A DNA stretch of 64,000 nucleotides. Source: Devosia sp. (GTDB lineage: Bacteria > Pseudomonadota > Alphaproteobacteria > Rhizobiales > Devosiaceae). Below are positions 18,983-27,623 of the stretch, one piece after another. The first letter of the stretch is position 1. Each line of letters begins with the position of its first letter. The notes beneath the pieces are model-generated. The model ran no database searches. It had not been told where the DNA came from and saw only the letters and a program-made list of their open reading frames with translations. The translations under genes and the position numbers were made by a program. The DNA is taken from positions 558,001 to 622,000 of the forward strand of contig NZ_JANQAH010000011.1 of the NCBI RefSeq assembly GCF_024707125.1. The letters run 5' to 3'.

Positions 18983-20890
18983 TTACTGCGCAGCCGGCGC
19001 GCTCGGGTTGGCTTCCAGCGCCACGATCATGTAGCGCAGGTTGCTCCAGTTCGGGCCCGAAGCCGCATAGGGGTTCGCAGCGCTCGGGTAACCCGTCCAG
19101 TAGGTCGTGTCGAAGGGCGCGAACTTGTTGTAGGCCATCAGCGGAATGAACGGCATCTCTTCGACGGCGAGCTTGAGATAGTCCATCCCGAGTTCGACCA
19201 CCTTGGGATCGTCGAACCCGACCGTGCGGTTGGCTTCGATGATCTGGTCAAGACGCTCATCCTGCCAGCGCGTCAGGTTGCGCGGCGGCTGGATTTCACC
19301 GGCCGGCTTGATGAAGTCGGAGTGGTAGCTTTCAAGGAAGAACGAGAGGTCGGGGTGACCGCCCCAGGTCTCGACGGTCCAGTAGACAGCCGCTTCATAG
19401 TCACCACCGCCAAGGCGCTGGCCATTGGTCGGACCGGCAACGTCAACCGTCGTCTGGATGCCCTCCATCGACCACTGCTGGGCGATGATCGTGCCGGCTC
19501 GGGCCAGCGTCGGAATGGCGTCGCCTTCAACCATCAGCTTGATGGTGAACGGGGTGCCATCAGGCTTCAGCCACTGATTGCCACTCTTGGTGAAGCCAGC
19601 CTTCTGCAGCAATTCAGCCGCCGCAGCCGCATCGGTCTTCCACCAGCCCTCGCCGAACATGGCCTTGAGCTGCGTCGGATCGGACGGGATCTGGTCGCCC
19701 CACTGCGGTTTGACCAATGCAGCAATCTGCTCGGCAGTCGTCGAGTCATAAGGCTTGATCGTGCGGGTGCCGGTATTGACCTCGTAATTGGCCAGCCATT
19801 CCTGCATCGGCTGATAGTAGTCAGTGATCGCCGAACCCGTCGGCGGGGTCGAGAGCGCAGCAAGGTTCGCCGCACCGCGATAGGAGCCCATGGCCACCGA
19901 GCGAATATCGATCAGCAGCGCCAGCGCCCAGCGTACATCCTTGTTGTTGAACGGCTCGACCTGGTGGTTGAACAGCACCGACGGCAGCGTCGGATCGGGA
20001 TGGGCAAACGGGAAGCCCGGGAACCAGTAGGCCGTTGAGTCAGCCGCATCGCGGGCAATGGTGAACATGCCTTCAGGCGCGATATCGTTGATCACGTCGA
20101 GGTTGTGGTTCATCTGCTCGATGACACGCGCATCCGGATTACCGGCATTGCGATAGACCACATATTTCACCTGCGGCGCCTCGGTCAGACCCTGGCCAAT
20201 CGACGTCCGCTGCCAGTCATCGCGCAGCTTCCAGATCACCCAGTTGCCGGCAGTGTCATAGCTATGGAGCACATAGGCCGAGAGCGAAACCGGCGGATTG
20301 GCGGCATAGGTCAGCGGATCATCGACCGTCTCGAACACATGCTTTGGCATGATCCAGGCCGCATTCCAGCGCACCGTAAAGAGCGTATGGAAGCGCGAAT
20401 TCGGCGCCTTCAAGTTGAAGACCACGGTATTGCGATCAGGAACTTCGACACTCTCGACGTTCACCGTAAACGGCGCGCTCCACCCCATGCCGGGATGGGC
20501 GATCTGCGTATCCACCGTGTACTTGACGTCATCGGCCGTGAACTCGACGCCATCGCTCCAGAAGATGCCCTCCTTGAGCGTCACCGTCATCTGCGTGAAA
20601 TCGTCATTATAGACGGGCTTGTCGGCAGCCAGCGCATTGGTCCAGGCCGCGTCGCCCGTACCTTCCGGGTTGATCCACCAGAGCGTGTCGGCCGTCAGCT
20701 GCTGATTGCCATTGGTCGATGCACCACCGCCCGGCGCCCAGAGATTGAACCATTCGGCATTCTGCGCCGCCGGTCCCTGGATAATCAGCGCCTCGTTGCG
20801 GGGGATACCCGCGATGAAATCCTGGGCAGCAACCGGCATCGCCATAGCGGCGATGGCAAGAGCGGCTGCAGCCAGCTTCTTGAATAGCAT
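18983..20890 (-). CDS. Family 5 ABC transporter substrate-binding protein (DppA/OppA-like)
   Basis: 635 residues, longer than typical DppA (about 535). The signal peptide runs to about residue 22 (AMPVAAQ). The SBP_bac_5 fold is shown by the segments TVTLKEGIFWSDGVEFTADD, FNNKDVRWALALLIDI and the C-terminal AVEEMPFIPLMAYNKF. The length and the Trp-rich N-terminal segment (WFNLWAPGG, TLWWINPEG) resemble binding proteins for oligosaccharides seen in glycan-utilisation operons rather than strict dipeptide binders. A strong AGGAGG precedes the ATG at 20890. First gene of the importer operon, divergent from the GH39 gene. Confidence 0.92.
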   Translation of the reverse strand: MLFKKLAAAALAIAAMAMPVAAQDFIAGIPRNEALIIQGPAAQNAEWFNLWAPGGGASTNGNQQLTADTLWWINPEGTGDAAWTNALAADKPVYNDDFTQMTVTLKEGIFWSDGVEFTADDVKYTVDTQIAHPGMGWSAPFTVNVESVEVPDRNTVVFNLKAPNSRFHTLFTVRWNAAWIMPKHVFETVDDPLTYAANPPVSLSAYVLHSYDTAGNWVIWKLRDDWQRTSIGQGLTEAPQVKYVVYRNAGNPDARVIEQMNHNLDVINDIAPEGMFTIARDAADSTAYWFPGFPFAHPDPTLPSVLFNHQVEPFNNKDVRWALALLIDIRSVAMGSYRGAANLAALSTPPTGSAITDYYQPMQEWLANYEVNTGTRTIKPYDSTTAEQIAALVKPQWGDQIPSDPTQLKAMFGEGWWKTDAAAAAELLQKAGFTKSGNQWLKPDGTPFTIKLMVEGDAIPTLARAGTIIAQQWSMEGIQTTVDVAGPTNGQRLGGGDYEAAVYWTVETWGGHPDLSFFLESYHSDFIKPAGEIQPPRNLTRWQDERLDQIIEANRTVGFDDPKVVELGMDYLKLAVEEMPFIPLMAYNKFAPFDTTYWTGYPSAANPYAASGPNWSNLRYMIVALEANPSAPAAQ

Positions 20891-21016
20891 GGTCGTTCCT
20901 CCTGATGCCCGCAAAAGCGGACAGCGACCCTGCTGAGCCCATAGGGCTCGGCACGTCGCCTCCCTCGTCTCGTAACCGCGCCGCGCATAGTCCTCCCGCA
21001 GCACCGTCCGGCATCT

Positions 21017-21165
21017 TTATCGACAATTTTCAAACCGAGAGCAACAGGATTATCGACAAAATAACATCACCATCCGCACATTTCTGCGGTTTTGCGCAAT
21101 TTGCGTCGCTAATTTCATCGATATTATTGACAACAAGGTTCCGATTGATAGGGTGATATCGACAA
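21017..21165. promoter_or_regulatory. Cluster of four candidate GntR-type operator elements
   Basis: The 330-base divergent region between the importer operon and the GH39 gene has no ORF. It contains TTATCGACAA at 21017-21026 and 21050-21059, TTATTGACAA at 21124-21133, and ATATCGACAA at 21156-21165. Spacings of 33, 74 and 32 bases are close to whole helical turns. The elements resemble the palindrome TTGTCGACAA found elsewhere in the window and are plausible sites for the nearby GntR regulator. Confidence 0.6.
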
Positions 21166-21220
21166 CAGCGGCAGAGGACCGCGGTTCAATTCCCAAGGTA
21201 ATCAGGGTGGAGAGAAGACG

Positions 21221-22822
21221 ATGACAGCGACTTATGACGTCCGCATCGACGTGGACGCGGGCGCGAGCCGCGGTGCATACCGGCCATTGTGGAACTGGTT
21301 CGGCTATGACGAGCCGAATTACACCTACACCGCCAATGGCAAGAAGCTGCTCAACGCGCTGACCGAGCTGAGCCCCGAAGCCCCGCGCGTGCGCACGCAC
21401 AATCTTCTCACCTCAGGCGATGGCGCCTATGCCCTCAAGTGGGGCTCGACCAATGCCTATACAGAAGACGCCAATGGCAACCCGGTCTATGACTGGACCA
21501 TCATGGACCAGATCTTCGACGCCTATGTCGAAGCCGGCAATATCCCACTGATCCAGGTCGGCTTCATGCCCGAAGCGCTGTCCGACGATCCCGGCGAATA
21601 CCGCCACCACTGGGCGCCCGAAGACAAATACGCCACCATCATGACCGGCTGGGCCATGCCGCCCAACAACTTGAAAAAGTGGAGCGACCTCGTCCACGCC
21701 TGGGCCCGGCATCTGGCCGATCGCTATGGCGAGGAAAAAGTCCTCACCTGGCCCTGGGAAGTCTGGAACGAGCCCGACGGCCTCTACTGGAAGGGCACCA
21801 TTCCCGAATTCTGCGAGATGTACGACGTCACCGCTCGCGCTATCAAAGCCGCCCTGCCCGGCGCCCGCGTCGGCGGCCCGCACACCTGCGGCGCCTTCAA
21901 CAATCCCAAGGCCCAGAAATTCCTGCGTGAATTCCTGCAATATGTCGTCGACCACAATTCGCCCATCGACTTCATCGCCTTCCACGCCAAGGGCAACCCG
22001 GTGATCTGGAAGGACCATGTCCGCATGGGCCTCCACAAGCAGCTACGCGACATCGAGGCGAACCTCGCCATCGTCAACGAATTCCCCACCCTGCGCCACC
22101 TGCCGACCGTCATCGGCGAATCCGACCCCGAAGGCTGCGCAGCCTGCTCCGCCCGCGTCCACCCGCAAAACGGCTACCGCAACGGGCCCCTATACGGCGC
22201 TTATGTCGTTGAAAGCATGATCCGCACCTACGAACTTAGCCAGCGCGCCGGCGTCGAGATCGAAGGCGCCGTCACCTGGGCCTTCCTCTTCGAAGACCAG
22301 CCCTGGTACGACGGATTCCGCGATCTCGCGACCAACGGTGTCGACAAAGCCGTGCTCAATGGCTTCCGCATGCTCGGCAAGCTCAAGGGCGAGTGGGTCA
22401 CCGCCAAATCCGACCACGCCATTTCCATCGAGAACATCATGGAACACGGCGTCCGCGACCAGCCCGACGTCAACGCCGTCGCCACCCGCGACGATAAGGG
22501 CGTCTCGATCCTCGTCTGGAATTATCACGACGACGACGTCGAAGACGGCGCGGCCAATGTCACCCTGGCCCTAAGCAATCTAAAGCCCGGCAACCACAAG
22601 CTGACCCACTACCGTATGGACAAGGACCACTCCAACTCCTTCGGCGTCTGGAAAGCCATGGGCTCCCCCCAGTCGGTCACCGGCGACGACTACAAGAAGC
22701 TCGAAGCCTCTGGCCAACTCGCCGTCCTCGAAACCGGCACGGCCGACGCCACCTCCGGCACCGTCACCCTGACCACCAACCTCCCCCGCCAGGGCGTCTC
22801 CCTCCTCCGCATCGATTACTGA
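21221..22822 (+). CDS. Glycoside hydrolase family 39-like (beta-xylosidase-like)
   Basis: 533 residues with a TIM-barrel hydrolase domain of clan A and a C-terminal beta-sandwich. The acid/base motif WEVWNEPD places Glu184, and VIGESDP places the candidate nucleophile Glu300, the spacing expected for GH39 beta-xylosidases and alpha-L-iduronidases. No signal peptide is visible, so it is a cytoplasmic enzyme that would act on an imported oligosaccharide or glycoside, in agreement with the adjacent importer. A GGAGAG lies before the ATG. It is transcribed alone and ends in a strong terminator. The exact sugar is unproven. Confidence 0.88.
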   Translation: MTATYDVRIDVDAGASRGAYRPLWNWFGYDEPNYTYTANGKKLLNALTELSPEAPRVRTHNLLTSGDGAYALKWGSTNAYTEDANGNPVYDWTIMDQIFDAYVEAGNIPLIQVGFMPEALSDDPGEYRHHWAPEDKYATIMTGWAMPPNNLKKWSDLVHAWARHLADRYGEEKVLTWPWEVWNEPDGLYWKGTIPEFCEMYDVTARAIKAALPGARVGGPHTCGAFNNPKAQKFLREFLQYVVDHNSPIDFIAFHAKGNPVIWKDHVRMGLHKQLRDIEANLAIVNEFPTLRHLPTVIGESDPEGCAACSARVHPQNGYRNGPLYGAYVVESMIRTYELSQRAGVEIEGAVTWAFLFEDQPWYDGFRDLATNGVDKAVLNGFRMLGKLKGEWVTAKSDHAISIENIMEHGVRDQPDVNAVATRDDKGVSILVWNYHDDDVEDGAANVTLALSNLKPGNHKLTHYRMDKDHSNSFGVWKAMGSPQSVTGDDYKKLEASGQLAVLETGTADATSGTVTLTTNLPRQGVSLLRIDY

Positions 22823-22839
22823 TCTGATCCGATGCGCCA

Positions 22840-22878
22840 GCACCCCGCCAATCCTCCCAAGGGGCGGGGTGCTTTTTT
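22840..22878 (+). terminator. Rho-independent terminator of the GH39 gene
   Basis: A perfect 10-bp GC-rich stem (22840-22849 with 22863-22872), 13-base loop and six T residues start 17 bases after the GH39 stop. Confidence 0.95.
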
Positions 22879-22905
22879 CTTCAGCTCTGCCTCTTCTCTG
22901 TTCAT

Positions 22906-23118
22906 CTCCCCATCGGGGAGAGGTGGCTCGGCCAAAGGCCGTGTCGGTGAGGGGGATCTCACCTCGTCCGCAGGGCTCCCGCCGCAATCCCCCTCATCCG
23001 GCGCTACGCGCCACCTTCTCCCCGATGGGGAGAAGAATGGACTGGCGAGCACCTCTTATTCCTCGCCCCATCGGGGAGAGGGTGGATCGCGCGCAGCGCG
23101 AGACGGGTGAGGGGGAGG
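22906..23118. repeat. Rhizobial-type intergenic mosaic repeats (three copies)
   Basis: Three related units of about 50 bases each contain CCCATCGGGGAGAGG at one end and GTGAGGGGGA at the other: about 22906-22955 (direct), 22985-23032 (inverted) and 23064-23118 (direct). The central parts are short palindromes (GGCCAAAGGCC, GGCGCTACGCGCC, CGCGCGCAGCGCG). The layout matches the RIME-like palindromic elements common between genes of Rhizobiales. They sit between two 3' ends and encode nothing; the transcript would fold strongly. Confidence 0.82.
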
Positions 23119-23160
23119 CTCTCCCCGCTCATAGTCGCCTAGTGGCATTCACGCCTAAGG

Positions 23161-23814
23161 CTACTCCACCAGCCCAATATACCTTCTCTTCGACGGCTGC
23201 AGATGATCCACGCACAACTGCGCTAGCAGCCAATTATCCCGTCCGCTCAGCATCTCGATCATCAACCGGTGCTGACTATGCGAAATGTCCAGTGCCGCCC
23301 GATCCGCCATCGAGTTCGCGCGCACGGGCAGGCTGTAGCGCATATAAAGCTCGATGGTCTGCACCAGATACTTGTTCCCGCAGGCGCCAAACAGCGTCAG
23401 GTGAAACCGGTCATTGGTCTCGTGCACACCGCGCAGATAGCCGCTTTCGATGTGCTCGCCATGCTCCTCATGGATTTCAAGCAATTCATCAATAAGGGCC
23501 TGAGGCGCCGGCAACGGAATAAGCAGCGCCGCCTGCCGTTGCACCAGCTCGCGCACGGCATAAATCTGCCGCACCTCGTCCGGCGTCAGCGTGCGCACCA
23601 TCGCACCCTTGTTCCGCTCGCGCACGACGATACCCATCTGCTCAAGCTGCACCAGCGCCTGCCGCACAAAATGCCGCGTCACCGGAAAGCGCGAGAGCAA
23701 GGAATCCTCGGTCAGCCGCGCCCCCGGCGCCAATCGACCGAAAATGATGTCCTCTTCGAGCGCCCGCGCAATGCCCTCATGATCGAGGTCGGTATTTTCG
23801 TTTTCGTCAGCCAT
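23161..23814 (-). CDS. GntR-family (FCD/FadR subfamily) transcriptional regulator
   Basis: 217 residues. An N-terminal winged helix (LTEDSLLSRFPVTRHFVRQALVQLEQMG then a KGA wing) is followed by an all-helical FCD ligand domain with the metal-binding candidates in NDRFHLTLFGACGN and a later His in HSQHRLM. The ATG at 23814 is used; a TTG at 23817 gives one more residue. It is 34 bases behind the oxidoreductase gene in the same operon and likely represses the sugar-acid module in the absence of an intermediate. The operator-like palindromes at 21.0-21.2 kb and 24.98 kb are its natural candidate sites. Confidence 0.9.
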   Translation of the reverse strand: MADENENTDLDHEGIARALEEDIIFGRLAPGARLTEDSLLSRFPVTRHFVRQALVQLEQMGIVVRERNKGAMVRTLTPDEVRQIYAVRELVQRQAALLIPLPAPQALIDELLEIHEEHGEHIESGYLRGVHETNDRFHLTLFGACGNKYLVQTIELYMRYSLPVRANSMADRAALDISHSQHRLMIEMLSGRDNWLLAQLCVDHLQPSKRRYIGLVE

Positions 23815-23848
23815 CAAGAGCCCCGCAGGCAGTCTGCTTCGTCTTCTA

Positions 23849-24850
23849 TCAGATAGTCGCAGCCGGTTTAAATCCGCTCAGTTGATAGGCCGCCTCGACC
23901 AACCGCAGTGTTTCCAGATTATCCACCGCGCTCGTTTCAAAAACCTGCCCGCGCGTCAGCGCCGACACAAAATGCGCAATCGCCCCATCATAGGCAGCCT
24001 GATAGCTCACGCCGGGATCAAAGGTCACTTCCCGCGGCCGCGGCCCAAAAAGTCGCAACACTGATCCATCGAGATGCACGGTCCCCTCGGACCCAAAAAT
24101 CCAGAGTTGATCGCTCGGTGCCGGCGCCGCCCCATGCACGGCGAGATTCCCCGACACATTCAGCGGCACGCCATCGCCGCGCCGTCGCAAGCCCAATATG
24201 GCACTATCCTCACCAAGGATCTCGTCATTGCTCCGCCCTAGCCGCGCCGAATGGAGATCAAATTCCCCGAACAGCGAGCGCAGCGTATCGAGGTGATGGA
24301 TGAGCACCTCCATCACCAGCAGCCGCTGCTCACTACGGAAAAACGGCTGCCGCACCAGCGCCGGCCGCTGCCCATCCGCCCCGGCAATCATGCCGCTCGA
24401 ATGAAAATCGAGCCGGATGGAAGTAATGTCTCCGACCGCCCCAGCCTCAAGCCACCCGCGCAATTCCCGATAATAGGGCCGAAACCGCCAGTTCTCATGC
24501 ACCATCAGCGGCACGCGGTTCCCGACCTCCGCCACCAGCGCCTCCGCCTCGGCCAGATCAACCCCCAACGGCTTCTGGCACAGCATCGGCAATCCCGCCG
24601 CCGCGCCAATCCTCACATTGTTCGCATGAAACCGCCGCGGCGTCGCAATATCGAGCGCATCGAGTTTTTCGCCCTCCAGCATCGCCCCGAAACTGGAGTA
24701 ACGCCCGGCAATCCCAAAACCATCCGCCCGCGCCTTCAACGCCATGGGATCGGGATCGCATATAGCCACCACCTCGGCGCCATCCACCTTCGCCCAGGCT
24801 GGCAGATGATATTGCGTCACCCACCCGGCCCCCACCAAACCAATGCGCAC
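23849..24850 (-). CDS. Gfo/Idh/MocA family oxidoreductase
   Basis: 333 residues with an N-terminal Rossmann fold (IGLVGAGWVTQYHLPAW), the cofactor-contact motif QKPLGVD (normally EKP; here Gln replaces Glu) and a C-terminal alpha/beta domain. These enzymes oxidise sugars or cyclitols with NAD(P). I place the start at GTG 24850 because AAGAGGG lies 5 bases upstream; a further upstream GTG at 24883 lacks a site and would run into the regulatory region. It is divergent from the dehydratase operon and followed by the GntR gene. It could supply the first, lactone-forming oxidation of an imported aldose, but this is inferred from neighbours. Confidence 0.88.
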   Translation of the reverse strand: MRIGLVGAGWVTQYHLPAWAKVDGAEVVAICDPDPMALKARADGFGIAGRYSSFGAMLEGEKLDALDIATPRRFHANNVRIGAAAGLPMLCQKPLGVDLAEAEALVAEVGNRVPLMVHENWRFRPYYRELRGWLEAGAVGDITSIRLDFHSSGMIAGADGQRPALVRQPFFRSEQRLLVMEVLIHHLDTLRSLFGEFDLHSARLGRSNDEILGEDSAILGLRRRGDGVPLNVSGNLAVHGAAPAPSDQLWIFGSEGTVHLDGSVLRLFGPRPREVTFDPGVSYQAAYDGAIAHFVSALTRGQVFETSAVDNLETLRLVEAAYQLSGFKPAATI

Positions 24851-24979
24851 CGCAACCCTCTTATCAATAATATCACCAGACACGGTCCGTATCGGATTAT
24901 CGGTGATTATGACGATTTCCCTGACTTTATGCGCATTTGAGCTTCCCGTACACCCACTTCTCGCATTTCGTCACCGCAC

Positions 24980-24994
24980 ATTATTGACAATAAT
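24980..24994. promoter_or_regulatory. 15-bp palindrome, candidate GntR operator
   Basis: ATTATTGACAATAAT is a perfect odd palindrome (7+1+7) in the divergent region between the Gfo/Idh/MocA-gntR operon and the dehydratase operon, 57 bases before the dehydratase start. The core TTGnCAA fits FCD-type GntR sites. Another AT-rich stretch, TTATCAATAATATCA, lies near 24861-24875. Confidence 0.7.
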
Positions 24995-25051
24995 CCAAAT
25001 GGCTGTAGGAATGGCCCAAGGATGCCGCACGCTATAGCGGCCGGGAGGACT

Positions 25052-26749
25052 ATGGTGACGCGCGGGCTTCGCAGACGTTTGACGAGCTATGGCGACCAGG
25101 ATTTTTCCCTGTTTCTCCGCAAAGCTTTCATCAAGGCCATGGGCTATTCCGACGACGCGCTCGATCGCCCCATCGTCGGCATTGCCAATACCTATTCCGA
25201 CTACAATCCCTGCCACGGCAACGTCCCGCAGCTGATCGAAGCCGCCAAGCGCGGCGTCATGCTGGCCGGTGGCATGCCCATGGTTTTCCCGACCATGTCG
25301 ATCCATGAGAGCTTTGCTGCGCCCACCTCGATGTTCCTACGCAATCTCATGGCCATGGAAACCGAGGAAATGGTGCGCGCCCAGCCCATGGATTCGGTCA
25401 TTCTCATCGGCGGCTGCGACAAGACCATCCCGGCCCAGGTCATGGCCGCCGCTTCGAGCGAAGTGCCCGCCATCATCCTGCCCACCGGCCCAATGGACAC
25501 TGGCAATCACCGCGGCGAGCGCCTCGGCGCCTGCACCGATTGCCGCCGCCTCTGGGCCCAGTTCCGCGCCGACACCATCGATGAGGCCGAGATCAACGAG
25601 ATCAATGGCCGCCTCGCCAGTTCCGTCGGCACCTGCACCGTCATGGGCACGGCCTCCACCATGGCCGCCCTCGTCGAAGCCATGGGTCTCGCCCTCCCCA
25701 TGTCCGGCTCCGCCTCGGCCACCTCGTCCGAACGTTTCCGTCTCGCCGAAGAAACCGGCCGCGCCGCCGTCGCCATGACTGAAACCGGCCTCACCACCTC
25801 GGAAGTGTTGACACCACAGGCCCTTCGCAACGGCCTCGTCACCCTGCAGGCCCTCGGCGGCTCCACCAATGCCGTCGTCCACCTCGCCGCCATCTATGGA
25901 CGCTTGGGCAAAAAGCTCGACATGGCCGAATTCGACGCCATTGGTAAGCAGGTCCCGGTCCTTGTCGATCTAAAACCATCAGGCAGCGGCTATATGGGCG
26001 AATTCCATGCCGCCGGCGGCGTTCCCCGCCTGCTTTCGGAATTGACCGACCTTCTAGACCTCACCGCCCCCCGCGCCTTTGGCGGCGCATTGGGCGACGC
26101 TATAGGCAACCTGCCTTCGCGCTACGAAGAGCAGATCATTCGCCCCCGCGAAAATCCCATCTCCGCCTCAGGCGCCATCGCAGTCCTTTCAGGCAACCTT
26201 GCCCCCCGCGGCGCCGTAATCAAACATTCGGCGGCCGATCCGAAACTGCAGGTCCACGAAGGCCGCGCCGTCGTCTTCGATTCAGTGCAAGACATGACCG
26301 ATCGCCTCGAAGACCCCACGATCACTGCCGACGATGTCCTCGTCCTCCGCAATGCCGGCCCCAAGGGCGCCCCCGGCATGCCCGAGGCCGGCTACATCCC
26401 CATTCCGCGCCACCTCGCCCGCCAGGGCGTGAAAGACATGGTGCGTCTGTCCGACGCCCGCATGAGCGGCACCGCCTTCGGCACCGTCGTCCTCCACATC
26501 ACCCCGGAATCCGCCGATAGCGGCCCTCTCGCCGCTGTCCGCACTGGCGACCGCATTCGCCTCGACGTCCCCGGCCGTCGCCTCGAGCTGCTCATCACCG
26601 CCGCCGAACTCGACGCCCGCATGGCCACACTACCCCCGCCGCCGCCATCGCCCCCGCGCGGCTATGCCAATCTCTACGATCGCCACGTCACCCAGGCCGA
26701 TGACGGTCTCGACTTCGATTTCCTGATGGCGACCCAAGAAAATGGCTGA
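25052..26749 (+). CDS. IlvD/Edd family dehydratase (sugar-acid dehydratase-like)
   Basis: 565 residues. Conserved Cys-containing segments of the Fe-S dehydratases are present: NPCHGNVPQL, GGCDKTIPAQ and GACTDCRR, as well as LGGSTNAVVHL and the C-terminal SDARMSGTAFGTVVLH. Family members dehydrate dihydroxy-acids, including 6-phosphogluconate, L-arabinonate and D-xylonate. Together with the adjacent lactonase-like and DapA-like genes an aldonate dehydratase making a 2-keto-3-deoxy acid is most likely; branched-chain amino-acid synthesis is unlikely in this setting. The ATG at 25052 follows GGGAGG; the GTG at 25055 is also possible. Confidence 0.92.
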   Translation: MVTRGLRRRLTSYGDQDFSLFLRKAFIKAMGYSDDALDRPIVGIANTYSDYNPCHGNVPQLIEAAKRGVMLAGGMPMVFPTMSIHESFAAPTSMFLRNLMAMETEEMVRAQPMDSVILIGGCDKTIPAQVMAAASSEVPAIILPTGPMDTGNHRGERLGACTDCRRLWAQFRADTIDEAEINEINGRLASSVGTCTVMGTASTMAALVEAMGLALPMSGSASATSSERFRLAEETGRAAVAMTETGLTTSEVLTPQALRNGLVTLQALGGSTNAVVHLAAIYGRLGKKLDMAEFDAIGKQVPVLVDLKPSGSGYMGEFHAAGGVPRLLSELTDLLDLTAPRAFGGALGDAIGNLPSRYEEQIIRPRENPISASGAIAVLSGNLAPRGAVIKHSAADPKLQVHEGRAVVFDSVQDMTDRLEDPTITADDVLVLRNAGPKGAPGMPEAGYIPIPRHLARQGVKDMVRLSDARMSGTAFGTVVLHITPESADSGPLAAVRTGDRIRLDVPGRRLELLITAAELDARMATLPPPPPSPPRGYANLYDRHVTQADDGLDFDFLMATQENG

Positions 26750-27602
26750 CGTGCTCGACGCCCCACTCTGCCTGCCGCCGCGCCCGCTGCGCAATCCAAC
26801 CAATCTGCGCCTGCCGCCAAACACCTGCGACGCGCATTTCCACGTCTTCGCCCGCGAAGCGCCGCTGGCCTCGCCGCGGAGCTACACACCCCAAATGCTG
26901 ACCATAGAAAACTGGCTCACCCTCGCCGACACCTTTGGCGTCACCCGCGGCGTCCTCGTGCAGCCCAGCGTCTATGGCCTCGACAACCGCGTCCTGCTCA
27001 CCGCCCTTGCCGGCCATGGCGAGCGCCTCCGCGGCATTGTCGTCATCCCGCCCGAAACCAGCGACGCCGAACTCCGTCGCCTCGACACGCTCGGCGTCCG
27101 CGGCGTCCGCTTCAACCTGCGCAACAAATCCGGCATCGGCTTCGACGCCTTCGTTGAACTCGCCCCCCGCATTCGCGCCCTCGGCTGGCACGCCCAGTTC
27201 CAGGTCGGCCCCGAAGCCATAGCCACCGTCGCCGAATTGACCGCGCGCCATGACATTACCGGCGTCATCGATCACCTCGCCTTCATCCCCCTCGACGCCC
27301 CCGGCACGGCGCTCGACGACCTCGCCCGCGCCCTCGAAACCGGACGGGTTTTTGCAAAGATTTCGGCGCCCTATCGCCTCCGTGACACCAAGAGTCACCA
27401 ATTCTATCGCGCGGCACTCTCGATGCTAACAGTCTGCCAACCAACTCGCCTCCTATGGGGCACCGATTGGCCGCATACCGAGCTCTTCGAAACCGTGCCC
27501 GAAGACGACGATCTGATCGCCCTGAGCCTCGACGTCCTACCCGCCGAGAGCCATGCTGCGATCTTCGCCGACAATGCCCAGAACCTCTATTTCCAGCACT
27601 AA
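26742..27602 (+). CDS. TIM-barrel amidohydrolase (PDC hydrolase / sugar lactonase family, COG3618-like)
   Basis: 286 residues, overlapping the dehydratase gene by 8 bases. Metal-site motifs of amidohydrolase-2 proteins are seen: CDAHFHVF (HxH), a central VIDHLAF and the C-terminal GTDWPHTELF (Asp). The closest named relatives by motif are 2-pyrone-4,6-dicarboxylate lactonase (LigI) and aldonolactonases. In an operon with aldonate dehydratase and aldolase, hydrolysis of a sugar lactone is the most economical role. An aromatic-ring lactonase role cannot be excluded. Confidence 0.86.
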   Translation: MADVLDAPLCLPPRPLRNPTNLRLPPNTCDAHFHVFAREAPLASPRSYTPQMLTIENWLTLADTFGVTRGVLVQPSVYGLDNRVLLTALAGHGERLRGIVVIPPETSDAELRRLDTLGVRGVRFNLRNKSGIGFDAFVELAPRIRALGWHAQFQVGPEAIATVAELTARHDITGVIDHLAFIPLDAPGTALDDLARALETGRVFAKISAPYRLRDTKSHQFYRAALSMLTVCQPTRLLWGTDWPHTELFETVPEDDDLIALSLDVLPAESHAAIFADNAQNLYFQH

Positions 27603-27623
27603 TTCCCTGACCGGAGACGCCCG

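Noticed and set aside
22906-23118. Insertion-sequence ends
   Set aside because: No transposase or target duplication; the units match intergenic mosaic elements better.
24851-24883. Upstream GTG start for the Gfo/Idh/MocA gene
   Set aside because: No Shine-Dalgarno and it would extend the protein into the operator region; GTG 24850 has AAGAGGG at correct spacing.
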